Assembly: GCA_964406575.1 (NCBI GenBank)
Contig: CAYOSH010000017.1
Location: forward strand, 37,401 to 101,400
Source of the DNA: WTAW01 sp964406575
Lineage (GTDB): Bacteria; Acidobacteriota; Aminicenantia; Aminicenantales; Aminicenantaceae
DNA: 64,000 nucleotides
Direction: 5' to 3'
Below are positions 8,711 to 16,487 of the stretch, piece by piece. The notes below the pieces were generated by a model. It saw only the letters and a program-made list of their open reading frames with translations. It searched no databases and was not told the origin of the DNA. How positions within the stretch are numbered: position 1 is the stretch's first letter; the number at the start of each line of letters is the position of its first letter. The translations under genes were made by a program, and so were the position numbers.

Positions 8711-8716
8711 TATAAT
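8711..8716 (+). promoter_or_regulatory. Candidate -10 box upstream of the NfnAB fusion
   Basis: A perfect TATAAT lies between the hybrid kinase stop and the Nfn start. The -35 region at the right distance (about 8688-8694, AAGTGA-like) is poor, so this promoter may be weak or activator-dependent. Confidence 0.3.
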
Positions 8717-8783
8717 GAGCCAAAGCTCAGCAAAAAAAATAAGAAGCAAAGCATGAAAAGTGAAAAATAAAAGGTATGTCAAA

Positions 8784-11048
8784 ATGACGGCCATGGATAA
8801 ATATCAATTGAATGAAATTGTCGAGAAGGAACAGATAGCTCATTCTATCGTGCGCTTTAAAATATTTACACCGATTGTGGCCGATGCCGTGAAGGCAGGA
8901 CAGTTTGTTGTTGTGCGGACGGATGACTATGCTGAAAGGGTACCCCTGACTGTTGCCGATAGTGATCCGAGAGAACATACGATCACACTGATAGTACAGA
9001 TTGTGGGAACGGCGACGCGAAAAATGGATGCCCTGGAAGTTGGTGATGTTTTTCTCGATGTCGTCGGGCCGTTGGGAACACCCACCAAAATCGAAAAAGT
9101 GGGTACTGTGGTAAGCATCGGCGGTGGTGTTGGCATTGCGCCGGTCTATCCCATCACAAGAGCTTTTAAGGAGGCTGGAAATAAAATCATCTCCATTTTA
9201 GGTGCGCGGACGAAGGACATGCTCATCCTGGAAGAAAAAATGAGAGCAATCAGCGATGAACTGCTCATCACGACGGATGACGGGACCGCTGGACATCATG
9301 GCTTCGTGACGGATGAGCTTAAGAGGCTCATGGATGAGGGAAAGGAGATCAATCTCGTTGTAGCCATCGGACCTGCAATCATGATGCGAGCTCTGGCAGA
9401 GGCAACAAGACCCGGCAAGATAAAGACCATCGTAAGCCTCAATTCACTGATGGTCGATGGCACCGGAATGTGCGGTGGATGCCGGATCCACATCGGAGGG
9501 GCGACAAAATTTGTCTGCGTGGATGGGCCGGAATTTGATGGCCATTTGGTTGATTATGATGAGCTCATGAAGAGATCTGAGATGTACGCCCGGGAAGAAC
9601 ATCGAGCCATGTGGGATCATGCGTGTAAACTGCAGGATGCCGAAAAAAACCTGAAAAGAGCCAACAAAAGAGAACCCATGCCCAAGCAGGATCCAAAGCT
9701 CAGAATAAAAAATTTTAATGAGGTAGCCCTGGGATACAGCAAAGAACAAGCTTTGCGAGAGGCATCCCGATGCCTCCAGTGCAAGAAGCCTTTCTGTATG
9801 GAAGGATGCCCTGTGGATATTGATATTCCCGCATTTATCGGACTGATTAAAGAGGGAGATTTTATCGGAGCCATCCATAAGATCAAGGAAAAGAACAGCC
9901 TGCCCGCTGTCTGCGGCCGGGTCTGTCCTCAGGAAGAGCAATGTGAGATCAAGTGTATCCTTGGGAAGAAGAAGGACCCTGTGGCCATCGGCAGGTTGGA
10001 GCGGTTTGTGGCTGACTATGAATTTGAACAAGGAGAAGTTCGAGCTCCCAAAAAAGCCAAGCCGACCGGGAAAAAAGTTGCGGTCATCGGCGCGGGCCCT
10101 GCAGGATTAACCGTAGCCGGAGAATTGTCAAAGTTGGGGCATGCGGTCACGGTTTTTGAAGCGCTACATTCGCCTGGAGGTGTTCTTGCTTACGGGATTC
10201 CCGAGTTTCGTCTTCCTAAGCGGATCGTCCAGCGGGAAAGCGATTACATTGAGAAGTTGGGCGCTGAGATCAAAGTTAGCTATGTGGTTGGCAAAGCAAA
10301 GACTATAGGCGGTCTTCTCGAGGATGGATATGATGCGGTTTTTATCGGGACGGGAGCGGGTTTACCATATTTTCTGAATATTCCAGGAGAAAATCTCAAC
10401 GGTGTTTATTCGGCCAATGAATTTCTGACTCGAGTGAATTTGATGAAGGCCTATCTATTTCCTGAGTACAACACGCCCATCCATCTGGGCAGGAATATTG
10501 CTGTCGTCGGTGGGGGTAATGTCGCTATGGATTCTGCGAGAACAGCGCTGCGTCTTGGCGCGGAGAATGTCCACTTGGTCTATCGCCGGTCCCGCGAGGA
10601 AATGCCCGCCCGTGATGAGGAAATCGAGAATGCCTTTGAAGAGGGCGTTCAACCGCATCTTCTCACGAATCCTGTTCGCATCCATGGGGATGACAAAGGC
10701 TGGGTTCAAAGGATTGAATGCCTAAAGATGAAACTTACTGAGCCTGATGAATCAGGCAGACGAAGACCTGTCCCTATCGAGGGCAGTGAACATATGATAG
10801 ACGTGGATATGATTGTGGTTGCGATTGGTCAGGGTCCCAATCCACTGTTGACGGCGACCGCGCCAGATTTAGAATTGAACAAATGGGGCAATATTGTGGC
10901 GGATGAAGAAACGGGAAAGACCTCGAAAAGGGGCGTCTTTGCAGGAGGGGATATCGTAACAGGTGCAGCAACGGTGATTCTTGCAATGGGTGCAGGAAAA
11001 AATGCGGCCAGGGCCATTGACCAATATCTCAAAGATGGGAAGTGGTGA
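8784..11048 (+). CDS. nfnAB: NADH-dependent reduced ferredoxin:NADP+ oxidoreductase, NfnA-NfnB fusion (SudB-SudA type)
   Basis: About 754 residues. The frame extends up to a GTG at 8760, but AAAAGG ahead of the ATG at 8784 supports the later start. Residues about 1-270 form a ferredoxin-NAD(P) reductase-like subunit with FAD/NAD folds and a [2Fe-2S] motif, DGTGMCGGC plus FVCVDG. Residues about 310-754 match the NfnB/SudA/glutamate synthase small subunit: [4Fe-4S] cysteines in CLQCKKPFCMEGCP and CGRVCPQEEQCEIKC, FAD motif IGAGPAGLTVAGEL near 430, and NADPH motif VVGGGNVAMDSA near 573. NfnAB couples NADH and reduced ferredoxin to NADPH formation by flavin-based bifurcation. Here both subunits are one chain. 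Its place next to the ferredoxin/hydrogenase-like sensor suggests the relay monitors the pool this enzyme balances. Confidence 0.88.
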   Translation: MTAMDKYQLNEIVEKEQIAHSIVRFKIFTPIVADAVKAGQFVVVRTDDYAERVPLTVADSDPREHTITLIVQIVGTATRKMDALEVGDVFLDVVGPLGTPTKIEKVGTVVSIGGGVGIAPVYPITRAFKEAGNKIISILGARTKDMLILEEKMRAISDELLITTDDGTAGHHGFVTDELKRLMDEGKEINLVVAIGPAIMMRALAEATRPGKIKTIVSLNSLMVDGTGMCGGCRIHIGGATKFVCVDGPEFDGHLVDYDELMKRSEMYAREEHRAMWDHACKLQDAEKNLKRANKREPMPKQDPKLRIKNFNEVALGYSKEQALREASRCLQCKKPFCMEGCPVDIDIPAFIGLIKEGDFIGAIHKIKEKNSLPAVCGRVCPQEEQCEIKCILGKKKDPVAIGRLERFVADYEFEQGEVRAPKKAKPTGKKVAVIGAGPAGLTVAGELSKLGHAVTVFEALHSPGGVLAYGIPEFRLPKRIVQRESDYIEKLGAEIKVSYVVGKAKTIGGLLEDGYDAVFIGTGAGLPYFLNIPGENLNGVYSANEFLTRVNLMKAYLFPEYNTPIHLGRNIAVVGGGNVAMDSARTALRLGAENVHLVYRRSREEMPARDEEIENAFEEGVQPHLLTNPVRIHGDDKGWVQRIECLKMKLTEPDESGRRRPVPIEGSEHMIDVDMIVVAIGQGPNPLLTATAPDLELNKWGNIVADEETGKTSKRGVFAGGDIVTGAATVILAMGAGKNAARAIDQYLKDGKW

Positions 11049-11112
11049 CAATCTTATCAATCGGAAAAACATCAACAAGGATTTGGAAATACTGGCTTAC
11101 AGCTTGATGGGT

Positions 11113-11142
11113 TTGACATATCCTTGTACTGGCTAATATAAT
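11113..11142 (+). promoter_or_regulatory. Strong sigma70-type promoter for the aminotransferase
   Basis: Consensus TTGACA (11113-11118) and consensus TATAAT (11137-11142) are separated by 18 bases. The predicted start is about 40 bases before the ATG at 11190. Confidence 0.65.
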
Positions 11143-11189
11143 CCGAGCATTAATTAAAGATATCAAAAATCCCATTCTGGGAGAAATAA

Positions 11190-12359
11190 ATGACATTGGA
11201 TTATGACCCTCTTGCCTCTGTCCAGGCGGCAGGCCCACCCGGTTCTATCTCTTTTATCTATGGTCTCCCTGATCCAAGAACATTCCCTGTGGAGGAGCTG
11301 CGACGGTGTTTTAAAAAGGTGTTTCGGGAAAATTCTGAGCTGGCCTTGCAGTACGGGCCAGAGCAGGGTTACGGCCCGCTGATCGATTTCCTTCTTGGGT
11401 GGATTAACCGTAAAGAAAAGCTCAGCCTTGAGCGCCCCAATATAATCCTGACAGGCGGCTCCACCCAGGCCCTGGATCATATTTGCACTCTCTGCACTCG
11501 GTCTGGCGATTTGGTGCTGGTAGAGGCTCCGACGTACAGAGATTCCCTGCAGCTTTTCCAGAACCACGGATTGCGGATCAAACAAGTTTCCATGGATGAA
11601 GACGGGGTGAAAATAGATGAGCTGAATGGCCTTTTGAAGTCACTGGGGAAAAAGGGAGAGGGAGTGAGATTTTTCTATACAATCCCGACATACCAGAATC
11701 CGACTGGAGTCACTCTTACGCCACAACGCCGGAAAGAGCTCATCGATGTCTCAGATGAATGGGATCTATTGATCGTTGAAGATGATGTGTATAAAGATAT
11801 CGATTTCGAAAAGATCGATCTGGCCTCCTTGTGTTCGCTGGACAGAGGGGGTTGCGTTTTGAGCATCGGGAGCTTTTCCAAGATCATGTCCCCCGGGTTA
11901 AGGCTCGGATGGCTTGTGGGTCCTGAAAAACATATCTCTTCCTTCATCGACAGCGGATTCCGCCATATGGGAGGCGGCGCCAATCCTATGGTCGCCAATG
12001 CTCTCTCAATATACTGTAAAGAGGGATTGTTGGAACCGCATATCGAATGCCTCCGGACGCTCTACAAAAGCAGGAAGGACATCATGCTGGATGCCCTCAG
12101 GACTAGCATGCCTAGAGGTGTCCAGTGGACGGAACCCGGCGGAGGATTTTTTATCTGGATTACGCTGCCGAATGGCCTGAGCTCGAAGGATATTGTGAAG
12201 GAGGCGAGGAAATCCGGCCTCTGGATCATGGCGGGTGATTCGTTTTTTGCCGAGAGACCCATGGGTCAGCACCTCCGACTTGCCTTTAGCTATGTCGAAA
12301 AGGATAAGATCCGAGAGGGCATCAATAAACTCGGCTCCATCCTCACTAAAAAAAGGTGA
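11190..12359 (+). CDS. PLP-dependent aminotransferase, class I/II (2-aminoadipate/LysN-like)
   Basis: 389 residues, a full-length fold-type I aminotransferase. The Schiff-base lysine is K231 in SFSKIMSPGLRLGW. Other conserved elements are TGGSTQALD (phosphate-binding region), EAPTYRDS, PTYQNPTG (the Asn contacting PLP) and VEDDVYKDI (the Asp near the pyridine nitrogen). This set is typical of the MocR-type catalytic domain and LysN/2-aminoadipate or aromatic aminotransferases, without the DNA-binding domain. Substrate is not resolvable from sequence alone. A ribosome-binding site (GGGAG) precedes the ATG. It has its own near-consensus promoter and a strong terminator that includes its stop codon, so it is a single-gene unit. 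Confidence 0.85.
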   Translation: MTLDYDPLASVQAAGPPGSISFIYGLPDPRTFPVEELRRCFKKVFRENSELALQYGPEQGYGPLIDFLLGWINRKEKLSLERPNIILTGGSTQALDHICTLCTRSGDLVLVEAPTYRDSLQLFQNHGLRIKQVSMDEDGVKIDELNGLLKSLGKKGEGVRFFYTIPTYQNPTGVTLTPQRRKELIDVSDEWDLLIVEDDVYKDIDFEKIDLASLCSLDRGGCVLSIGSFSKIMSPGLRLGWLVGPEKHISSFIDSGFRHMGGGANPMVANALSIYCKEGLLEPHIECLRTLYKSRKDIMLDALRTSMPRGVQWTEPGGGFFIWITLPNGLSSKDIVKEARKSGLWIMAGDSFFAERPMGQHLRLAFSYVEKDKIREGINKLGSILTKKR

Positions 12360-12374
12360 CTGTCACCTTTTTTT
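12348..12374. terminator. Bidirectional intrinsic terminator overlapping the aminotransferase stop codon
   Basis: A7 (12348-12354), GGTGA, loop CTG, TCACC, T7 (12368-12374). The hairpin is perfect and flanked by symmetric A/T runs, so it can terminate both strands. The TGA stop (12357-12359) is inside the stem. The minus-strand CBM9-like gene ends at 12564 and reads towards it. Confidence 0.75.
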
Positions 12375-12438
12375 GTAGGGTCCGTTCCCAGAACGGACCG
12401 AAAAGATGTAGGGTCATCTCCCCGAGCTGACCGAAAAG
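12375..12438. repeat. Two tandem REP-like palindromic units (R2)
   Basis: Two 31-base units (12375-12405 and 12408-12438) share the frame GTAGGGTC ... GACCGAAAAG. Unit 1 folds as GGTCCGTTC / CCA / GAACGGACC (perfect 9-bp arms). Unit 2 folds as GGTCATCTC / CCC / GAGCTGACC (one mismatch). The arms differ in sequence between units yet still pair. A third unit is at 18028-18052. They lie between two convergent genes. Confidence 0.65.
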
Positions 12439-12563
12439 AAAAACCGGGTGGAGATGCGCTGGTTCGATAGAAATACAAGAGATACATGGAGGACTACCTT
12501 GGATGTATCGCTGCCGTGATTTTTGAGGATTCTATGTGCAGATTTTGCTTTTGTATCGGAAAT

Positions 12564-13442
12564 CTATATCTGTTCTTTAGAGAAGTGGACGTAGGTGAAG
12601 CATTCGGGAATGTGGGAATCGTATACGCCGTGTTTGTTGAATGCCCATCCTGGCGAGGGCTCGACTTTTACCCCGCCGCATGTTAATGCTTCAAAACGGG
12701 AGAAGTCGAACCTCCACGTATCCTCATTCTTGGGTGGTAAACATCGTCCGCCGGCTAAAGTCTTCATCCCCTCCCAAGGAAAAGCCAGCTCTACGGTCCA
12801 ACCCTTGTCGATGTTTCGGCTATCGTTTATCGTTCCATCAACGTGAACCGCACTTTTCATCCCCGGGAAGTCCCAGTCCATAAAGGCCCATCTCCGTCCT
12901 CGAGGATGCTTTTTGTAGCGCATCCCATCCTGGAATCCTCCCAGGACGTCAAGTTTTCGGGAGCGCAAGTCGAATTCTGGAGTATCGAATCGACTTCCTT
13001 TTGTGTAGGCATCCTGCCAGATATAGAACACCTCATATATCGTGCCCAGAGCATTGATCTGAAATTCGTAGTAACAGTCTTCCCCACCGATAAAGACTTC
13101 CACATCGTTCTCTGTGTAAACAGGGGAGTCCCTCTCGGTCAGTGTGGCCCGGACTTCGGGTTCTTCGATCCAAAAGGCGATGTAGAGGCACCTGTCATCC
13201 CAGAGAGCGGCCATTCGTGTGTCCAGAAATCCAGGAACTCCGGTCACTAAATCCACGAATCGTGGGGATTTTGGAGCTTTCAGCCAGCATTCCTTTGTGA
13301 GATATCCGTCCACCTCTATCTTTTTATCCGTTCGATGGCACGTGTAATGACCGATGAATTCATCCGCACATCCATAGCTTTTTTTCATTTTATATTCCAT
13401 ATTGAAATCAAAATTCATCCCTACGATAGCACAAAAATGCAA
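12564..13442 (-). CDS. CBM9-like carbohydrate-binding family protein
   Basis: Up to 292 residues. The first candidate ATG is used here; internal ATGs at 13418 and 13388 are also possible, the last with GGA seven bases upstream, so 10-18 N-terminal residues may be surplus. The sequence fits the carbohydrate-binding module family 9-like proteins: an early IEVDGYLTKECW strand-turn, the MAALWDDRCLYIAFWIEEP block, DVEVFIGGEDCYYEFQINA with the typical acidic residue, and a WTVELAFPWEGM block. No signal peptide is evident, so its site of action is unclear. Relatives bind glycans or accompany polysaccharide-degrading enzymes. It is a single gene with the 12348-12374 terminator about 190 bases beyond its stop. 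Confidence 0.75.
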   Translation of the reverse strand: MHFCAIVGMNFDFNMEYKMKKSYGCADEFIGHYTCHRTDKKIEVDGYLTKECWLKAPKSPRFVDLVTGVPGFLDTRMAALWDDRCLYIAFWIEEPEVRATLTERDSPVYTENDVEVFIGGEDCYYEFQINALGTIYEVFYIWQDAYTKGSRFDTPEFDLRSRKLDVLGGFQDGMRYKKHPRGRRWAFMDWDFPGMKSAVHVDGTINDSRNIDKGWTVELAFPWEGMKTLAGGRCLPPKNEDTWRFDFSRFEALTCGGVKVEPSPGWAFNKHGVYDSHIPECFTYVHFSKEQI

Positions 13443-13473
13443 AGAAATATTAATAAAAATGTGGCTTATTTGG

Positions 13474-13479
13474 TATAAT
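13474..13479 (+). promoter_or_regulatory. Extended -10 promoter upstream of the DUF389 gene
   Basis: TATAAT preceded by TGG gives an extended -10 (TGnTATAAT). No good -35 is seen. It would leave a leader of about 195 bases before the ATG at 13681; the function of that leader is not apparent. Confidence 0.4.
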
Positions 13480-13680
13480 CATTTTAAAGACCTTGCTTAT
13501 ATCCAAGTCCAGATCTTTATGGCTGACAGGAGATACCTAAAAGATAGGAAATATTTTTTATCTGCCTTACGTTGTAAGCCATATTGACGTCTTTCGTTTT
13601 ATTTGGGCATGGCTTGTTGACGATTCAAGGTCGAGGTTGGAAAATGAAGAAACATCTCCATGAATAAGAAGAAATAATAA

Positions 13681-14691
13681 ATGTCTCTTCGACTGATAGA
13701 AATCGTCCTCTCTGAAAGATATAGAAAAGAACTGGTTGAATCCCTAGAAAAGCAAAAAATAATAGATATTTGGCAGGAAACTATTGAAGAAAGCCGTATA
13801 CATTTAAAAATTCTAATTCCTACCGAATACTCCGAGACAGTTCTGGATTTTTTGGAAAAACGTTTTTCCAATACCGAAGGTTTCAGAATTATCCTTCTCC
13901 CTGTAGAGGCATCCATTCCAAGGCCTGAATTAGAAGAAAAGCAAAAAGTATACGGTGAAAAAGAAGACGATTCCCGAAAAAATGTTTCGAAATTTATTAG
14001 GATTAGCCGTGAAGAGCTTTATACAGACATTGAAAGGACTGTCAGGATTTCGTGGGTTTATTCAATAATGATCATATTTTCAGCCATTGTGGCATCTATA
14101 GGAATACATAGGAACAATGTTGTTTTTATCATAGGAGCCATGATGATCGCTCCTATGCTTGGTCCCAATCTGGCCTTATCTTTTGCAACAACACTCGGGG
14201 ATATGCGTCTTTCTCGTAAGGCAGGAAATGCAATTGCATTGGGGGTGATCTCAGCTCTACTCCCATCATTTCTAATAGGAATATTTTTTAATGTTGATAT
14301 TGGTATTCCTGAACTCATATCAAGGACTGAAGTAGGCTTAGGAGATATTGTTCTTGCTTTAATTGCTGGAAGCGCAGCGGCTATTTCCTTTACATCAGAA
14401 TTGTTTACTGCACTGATAGGAGTTATGGTTGCTGTTGCCCTATTACCCCCTCTTGTTGCACTTGGAATGCTGGCAGGAGCAGGGCATTGGGAGTTGGCTT
14501 TAGGGGCATTTCTCTTGTTCGTAGTCAATTTGATATGTGTAAATCTAGCTGGGGTATTGACTTTTATAGTTCAGGGGATCCGCCCTTTAACCTGGTGGGA
14601 AACAAAAAGGGCCAGAAAGGCAACTCGGATAGCGATCGCTTTTTGGACCATATTTTTAACAATACTCGTTATAATTCTGGTTCTCTTTTAG
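13681..14691 (+). CDS. TIGR00341/DUF389 family membrane protein
   Basis: 336 residues. The first 125 residues are soluble and alpha/beta-like (MSLRLIEIVLSERYRKEL). The rest is membrane-embedded with about six hydrophobic segments, including IVASIGIHRNNVVFIIGAMM, the signature APMLGPNLALSFA and ALIGVMVAVALLPPLVALGM. This layout matches the DUF389 family (TIGR00341), present in bacteria and archaea and still of unknown function. The protein is full length and ends shortly before a degenerate membrane-protein fragment (14720-14950). The neighbours are not functionally linked, so the context gives no role. Confidence 0.85.
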   Translation: MSLRLIEIVLSERYRKELVESLEKQKIIDIWQETIEESRIHLKILIPTEYSETVLDFLEKRFSNTEGFRIILLPVEASIPRPELEEKQKVYGEKEDDSRKNVSKFIRISREELYTDIERTVRISWVYSIMIIFSAIVASIGIHRNNVVFIIGAMMIAPMLGPNLALSFATTLGDMRLSRKAGNAIALGVISALLPSFLIGIFFNVDIGIPELISRTEVGLGDIVLALIAGSAAAISFTSELFTALIGVMVAVALLPPLVALGMLAGAGHWELALGAFLLFVVNLICVNLAGVLTFIVQGIRPLTWWETKRARKATRIAIAFWTIFLTILVIILVLF

Positions 14692-14719
14692 GAATACACT
14701 GGGCAAATCAAGAAAAATT

Positions 14720-14950
14720 GTGATAAAGAAGATCAAAAGAGGAGAACAAATAGCCTCATATGTCTCGGGACTTATGTGTTTGTGACTGTGAACCAACTGC
14801 TTCAAGGCAATAGCATCGATCCTTCTGAGTATAATAACGGTCGCAATTCTTCTTGGCTTGAACCTTCTTGAAAAGACCTTTATCGCGTTGCGCAAAGGCG
14901 TCCATGAAAAACTCGCGACACACAAGAAAAAGGAAATGGATGACGTTTAG
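14720..14950 (+). pseudogene. Degenerate membrane-protein fragment with two in-frame stops
   Basis: One frame of 77 codons runs from GTG 14720 to TAG 14950 and is interrupted only by two closely spaced TGA codons after about 21 codons. Before them it reads IKKIKRGEQIASYVSGLMCL. After them it gives a convincing membrane helix, AIASILLSIITVAILLGLNL, followed by a charged C-terminus, EKTFIALRKGVHEKLATHKK. The final third looks like the C-terminus of an ABC-type permease, but the family cannot be fixed. It may be the tail of a decayed gene, or two TGAs might be sequence errors. Selenocysteine is unlikely with two adjacent TGAs and no visible hairpin. Confidence 0.35.
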
Positions 14951-15131
14951 AGTTTTACCCCCACATTCGAGCGATTCAGAGCTAGCAATCAGGCGGAAAT
15001 TCAGCCCATGATATCGTACCTTCCTCCGCTTCCATATCCCCAGATGAGTGAGCGCAACCCATAGGAAGAGGTCTCCGTTCTCCGCAATGATCTTATGCTG
15101 AGATTTCTGTTCCTTGGCGGCTCAGTTTTGT

Positions 15132-15137
15132 TATAAT
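15132..15137 (+). promoter_or_regulatory. Candidate -10 box for the glycosyltransferase-glgA operon
   Basis: A perfect TATAAT about 84 bases before the ATG at 15221. The -35 at the expected distance (GTTCCT-like, 15109-15114) is weak. A lone TTGACA at about 15198 is too close to the gene to serve as its -35. Confidence 0.35.
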
Positions 15138-15220
15138 GGAGTTGTTTTTTTGGAAACTCATCCTAAGACAAAGTTGATGTCATAGAAAAAAATTGACAGG
15201 ATACAACTCGGAGAAGAAAC

Positions 15221-16465
15221 ATGAAATTTCACACTGGATTACGTCCCTGGGCCAATAGACGCCTCGAAAAAATAGAACATGTGGAATTGGTCGTTGGAAT
15301 TCCCTGTTTCAACAATGACTCAACGATAGCGCATGTCATCGACACTGTGAGCGAAGGGATTGCCAAATATTACCGTGACAAGAGGGCCATCATCATCATT
15401 TCGGATGGAGGCTCCACAGACGATACAAGAGAAGTCGCCAAAGAAAAAACCGTTGAACCCTTTATTGAAAAGTTCGTGGCCATCTACCGGGGCATTCCCG
15501 GTAAGGGAACGGCTTTGCGTATGATATTCGAGGCCGCATCGTTCCTCAATGCCGATGTCTGTCTCCTGTTTGACTCCGATCTGCGGAGCATCACCCCCGA
15601 ATGGGTAAAGGACTTGGCGGATCCCGTATTCAGTCAAAGACACGATTTTGTTGCTCCTGTGTATTTCCGGTATAAATACGATGCTACGATCACGAATAAT
15701 ATCGCTTATAACATGACTCGGGCACTTTACGGAAAACGCGTCCGGCAGCCTATCGGCGGAGATTTCGGTCTATCTAAAAAAATGATCGATTTCTTTGACA
15801 AATACGGCGAGGACGTCTGGATGACCGATATTGCAAGGTTCGGGATCGACATCTGGATGACCACCTCCGCCATTGTCGAGGGGAAGTCTATCTGTCAGGC
15901 CTATTTGGGAACGAAGATCCATGATGTCAAGGACCCCTTGGAAAACTTGGGTCCCATGTTCAGGCAAGTCGTATATCCGATCTTTGAATTGATGGAGAAC
16001 AATGCCGCGAAATGGGAGAGTGTCCGAGGGAGCCAACCCATACCCACCTATGGAGATCCTGTCCAGAAGGAACCCGAAGCCTTCTCTGTCGACCTGCCGG
16101 GAATGATAGAAAATTTCAATGAGGCATTCAAAAACATCTCCGTGCTTTGGGAGAGCATTATCAATCCACAAAGTTTTGCCATGCTTAAAGGGTTGACTAA
16201 AAAGAGAAAAACAGAGAATTTTTTGATGCCTACGGAAGATTGGGCCAAGATCGTGTTTGATTTTGCCGCGACCTTTCACCGATGGAAGAAGGACAGGAAG
16301 GACCTGATCGATATTATGCGTGCACTCTACTACGCAAGAGTCGCTTCGTTCATAAACAGGACAAAAGACATGACCACCGCTCAAGCGGAGGAGGTCATCG
16401 AGGAACAAGCAAAGATCTTTGAGGAATTCAAGCCCTATCTACTGGAAATGTGGAATAGAGTCTGA
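15221..16465 (+). CDS. GT-A glycosyltransferase, mannosylglycerate/glucosylglycerate synthase-like
   Basis: 414 residues, cytoplasmic. A GT-A nucleotide-sugar fold is shown by VVGIPCFNNDSTI at the N-terminus, SDGGSTDDTREV near residue 63 and the metal-binding DSD in LLFDSDLRSITPEW near 120. QPIGGDFGLSK and the acidic FGIDIWMTT follow as in retaining transferases of the mannosylglycerate synthase (GT78) and glucosyl-phosphoglycerate synthase (GT81) groups. The C-terminal 130 residues are helical. The exact acceptor cannot be read from sequence. It lies 22 bases upstream of glgA, so the two are co-transcribed. That ties it to ADP/UDP/GDP-sugar metabolism, either a glyceride osmolyte or a glycogen-priming reaction (inference). 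A second, GT81-like enzyme is at 30109. Confidence 0.75.
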   Translation: MKFHTGLRPWANRRLEKIEHVELVVGIPCFNNDSTIAHVIDTVSEGIAKYYRDKRAIIIISDGGSTDDTREVAKEKTVEPFIEKFVAIYRGIPGKGTALRMIFEAASFLNADVCLLFDSDLRSITPEWVKDLADPVFSQRHDFVAPVYFRYKYDATITNNIAYNMTRALYGKRVRQPIGGDFGLSKKMIDFFDKYGEDVWMTDIARFGIDIWMTTSAIVEGKSICQAYLGTKIHDVKDPLENLGPMFRQVVYPIFELMENNAAKWESVRGSQPIPTYGDPVQKEPEAFSVDLPGMIENFNEAFKNISVLWESIINPQSFAMLKGLTKKRKTENFLMPTEDWAKIVFDFAATFHRWKKDRKDLIDIMRALYYARVASFINRTKDMTTAQAEEVIEEQAKIFEEFKPYLLEMWNRV

Positions 16466-16487
16466 TCATCTGTGACAGGAGGAACAC

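Larger units (their letters stand above)
14692..15220. other. Intergenic region with a degenerate coding fragment
   Basis: A gap of 529 bases after the DUF389 gene. The first half holds a coding remnant with in-frame stops (14720-14950). The second half has no recognisable gene. A TATAAT at 15132-15137 precedes the glycosyltransferase gene. Confidence 0.5.
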
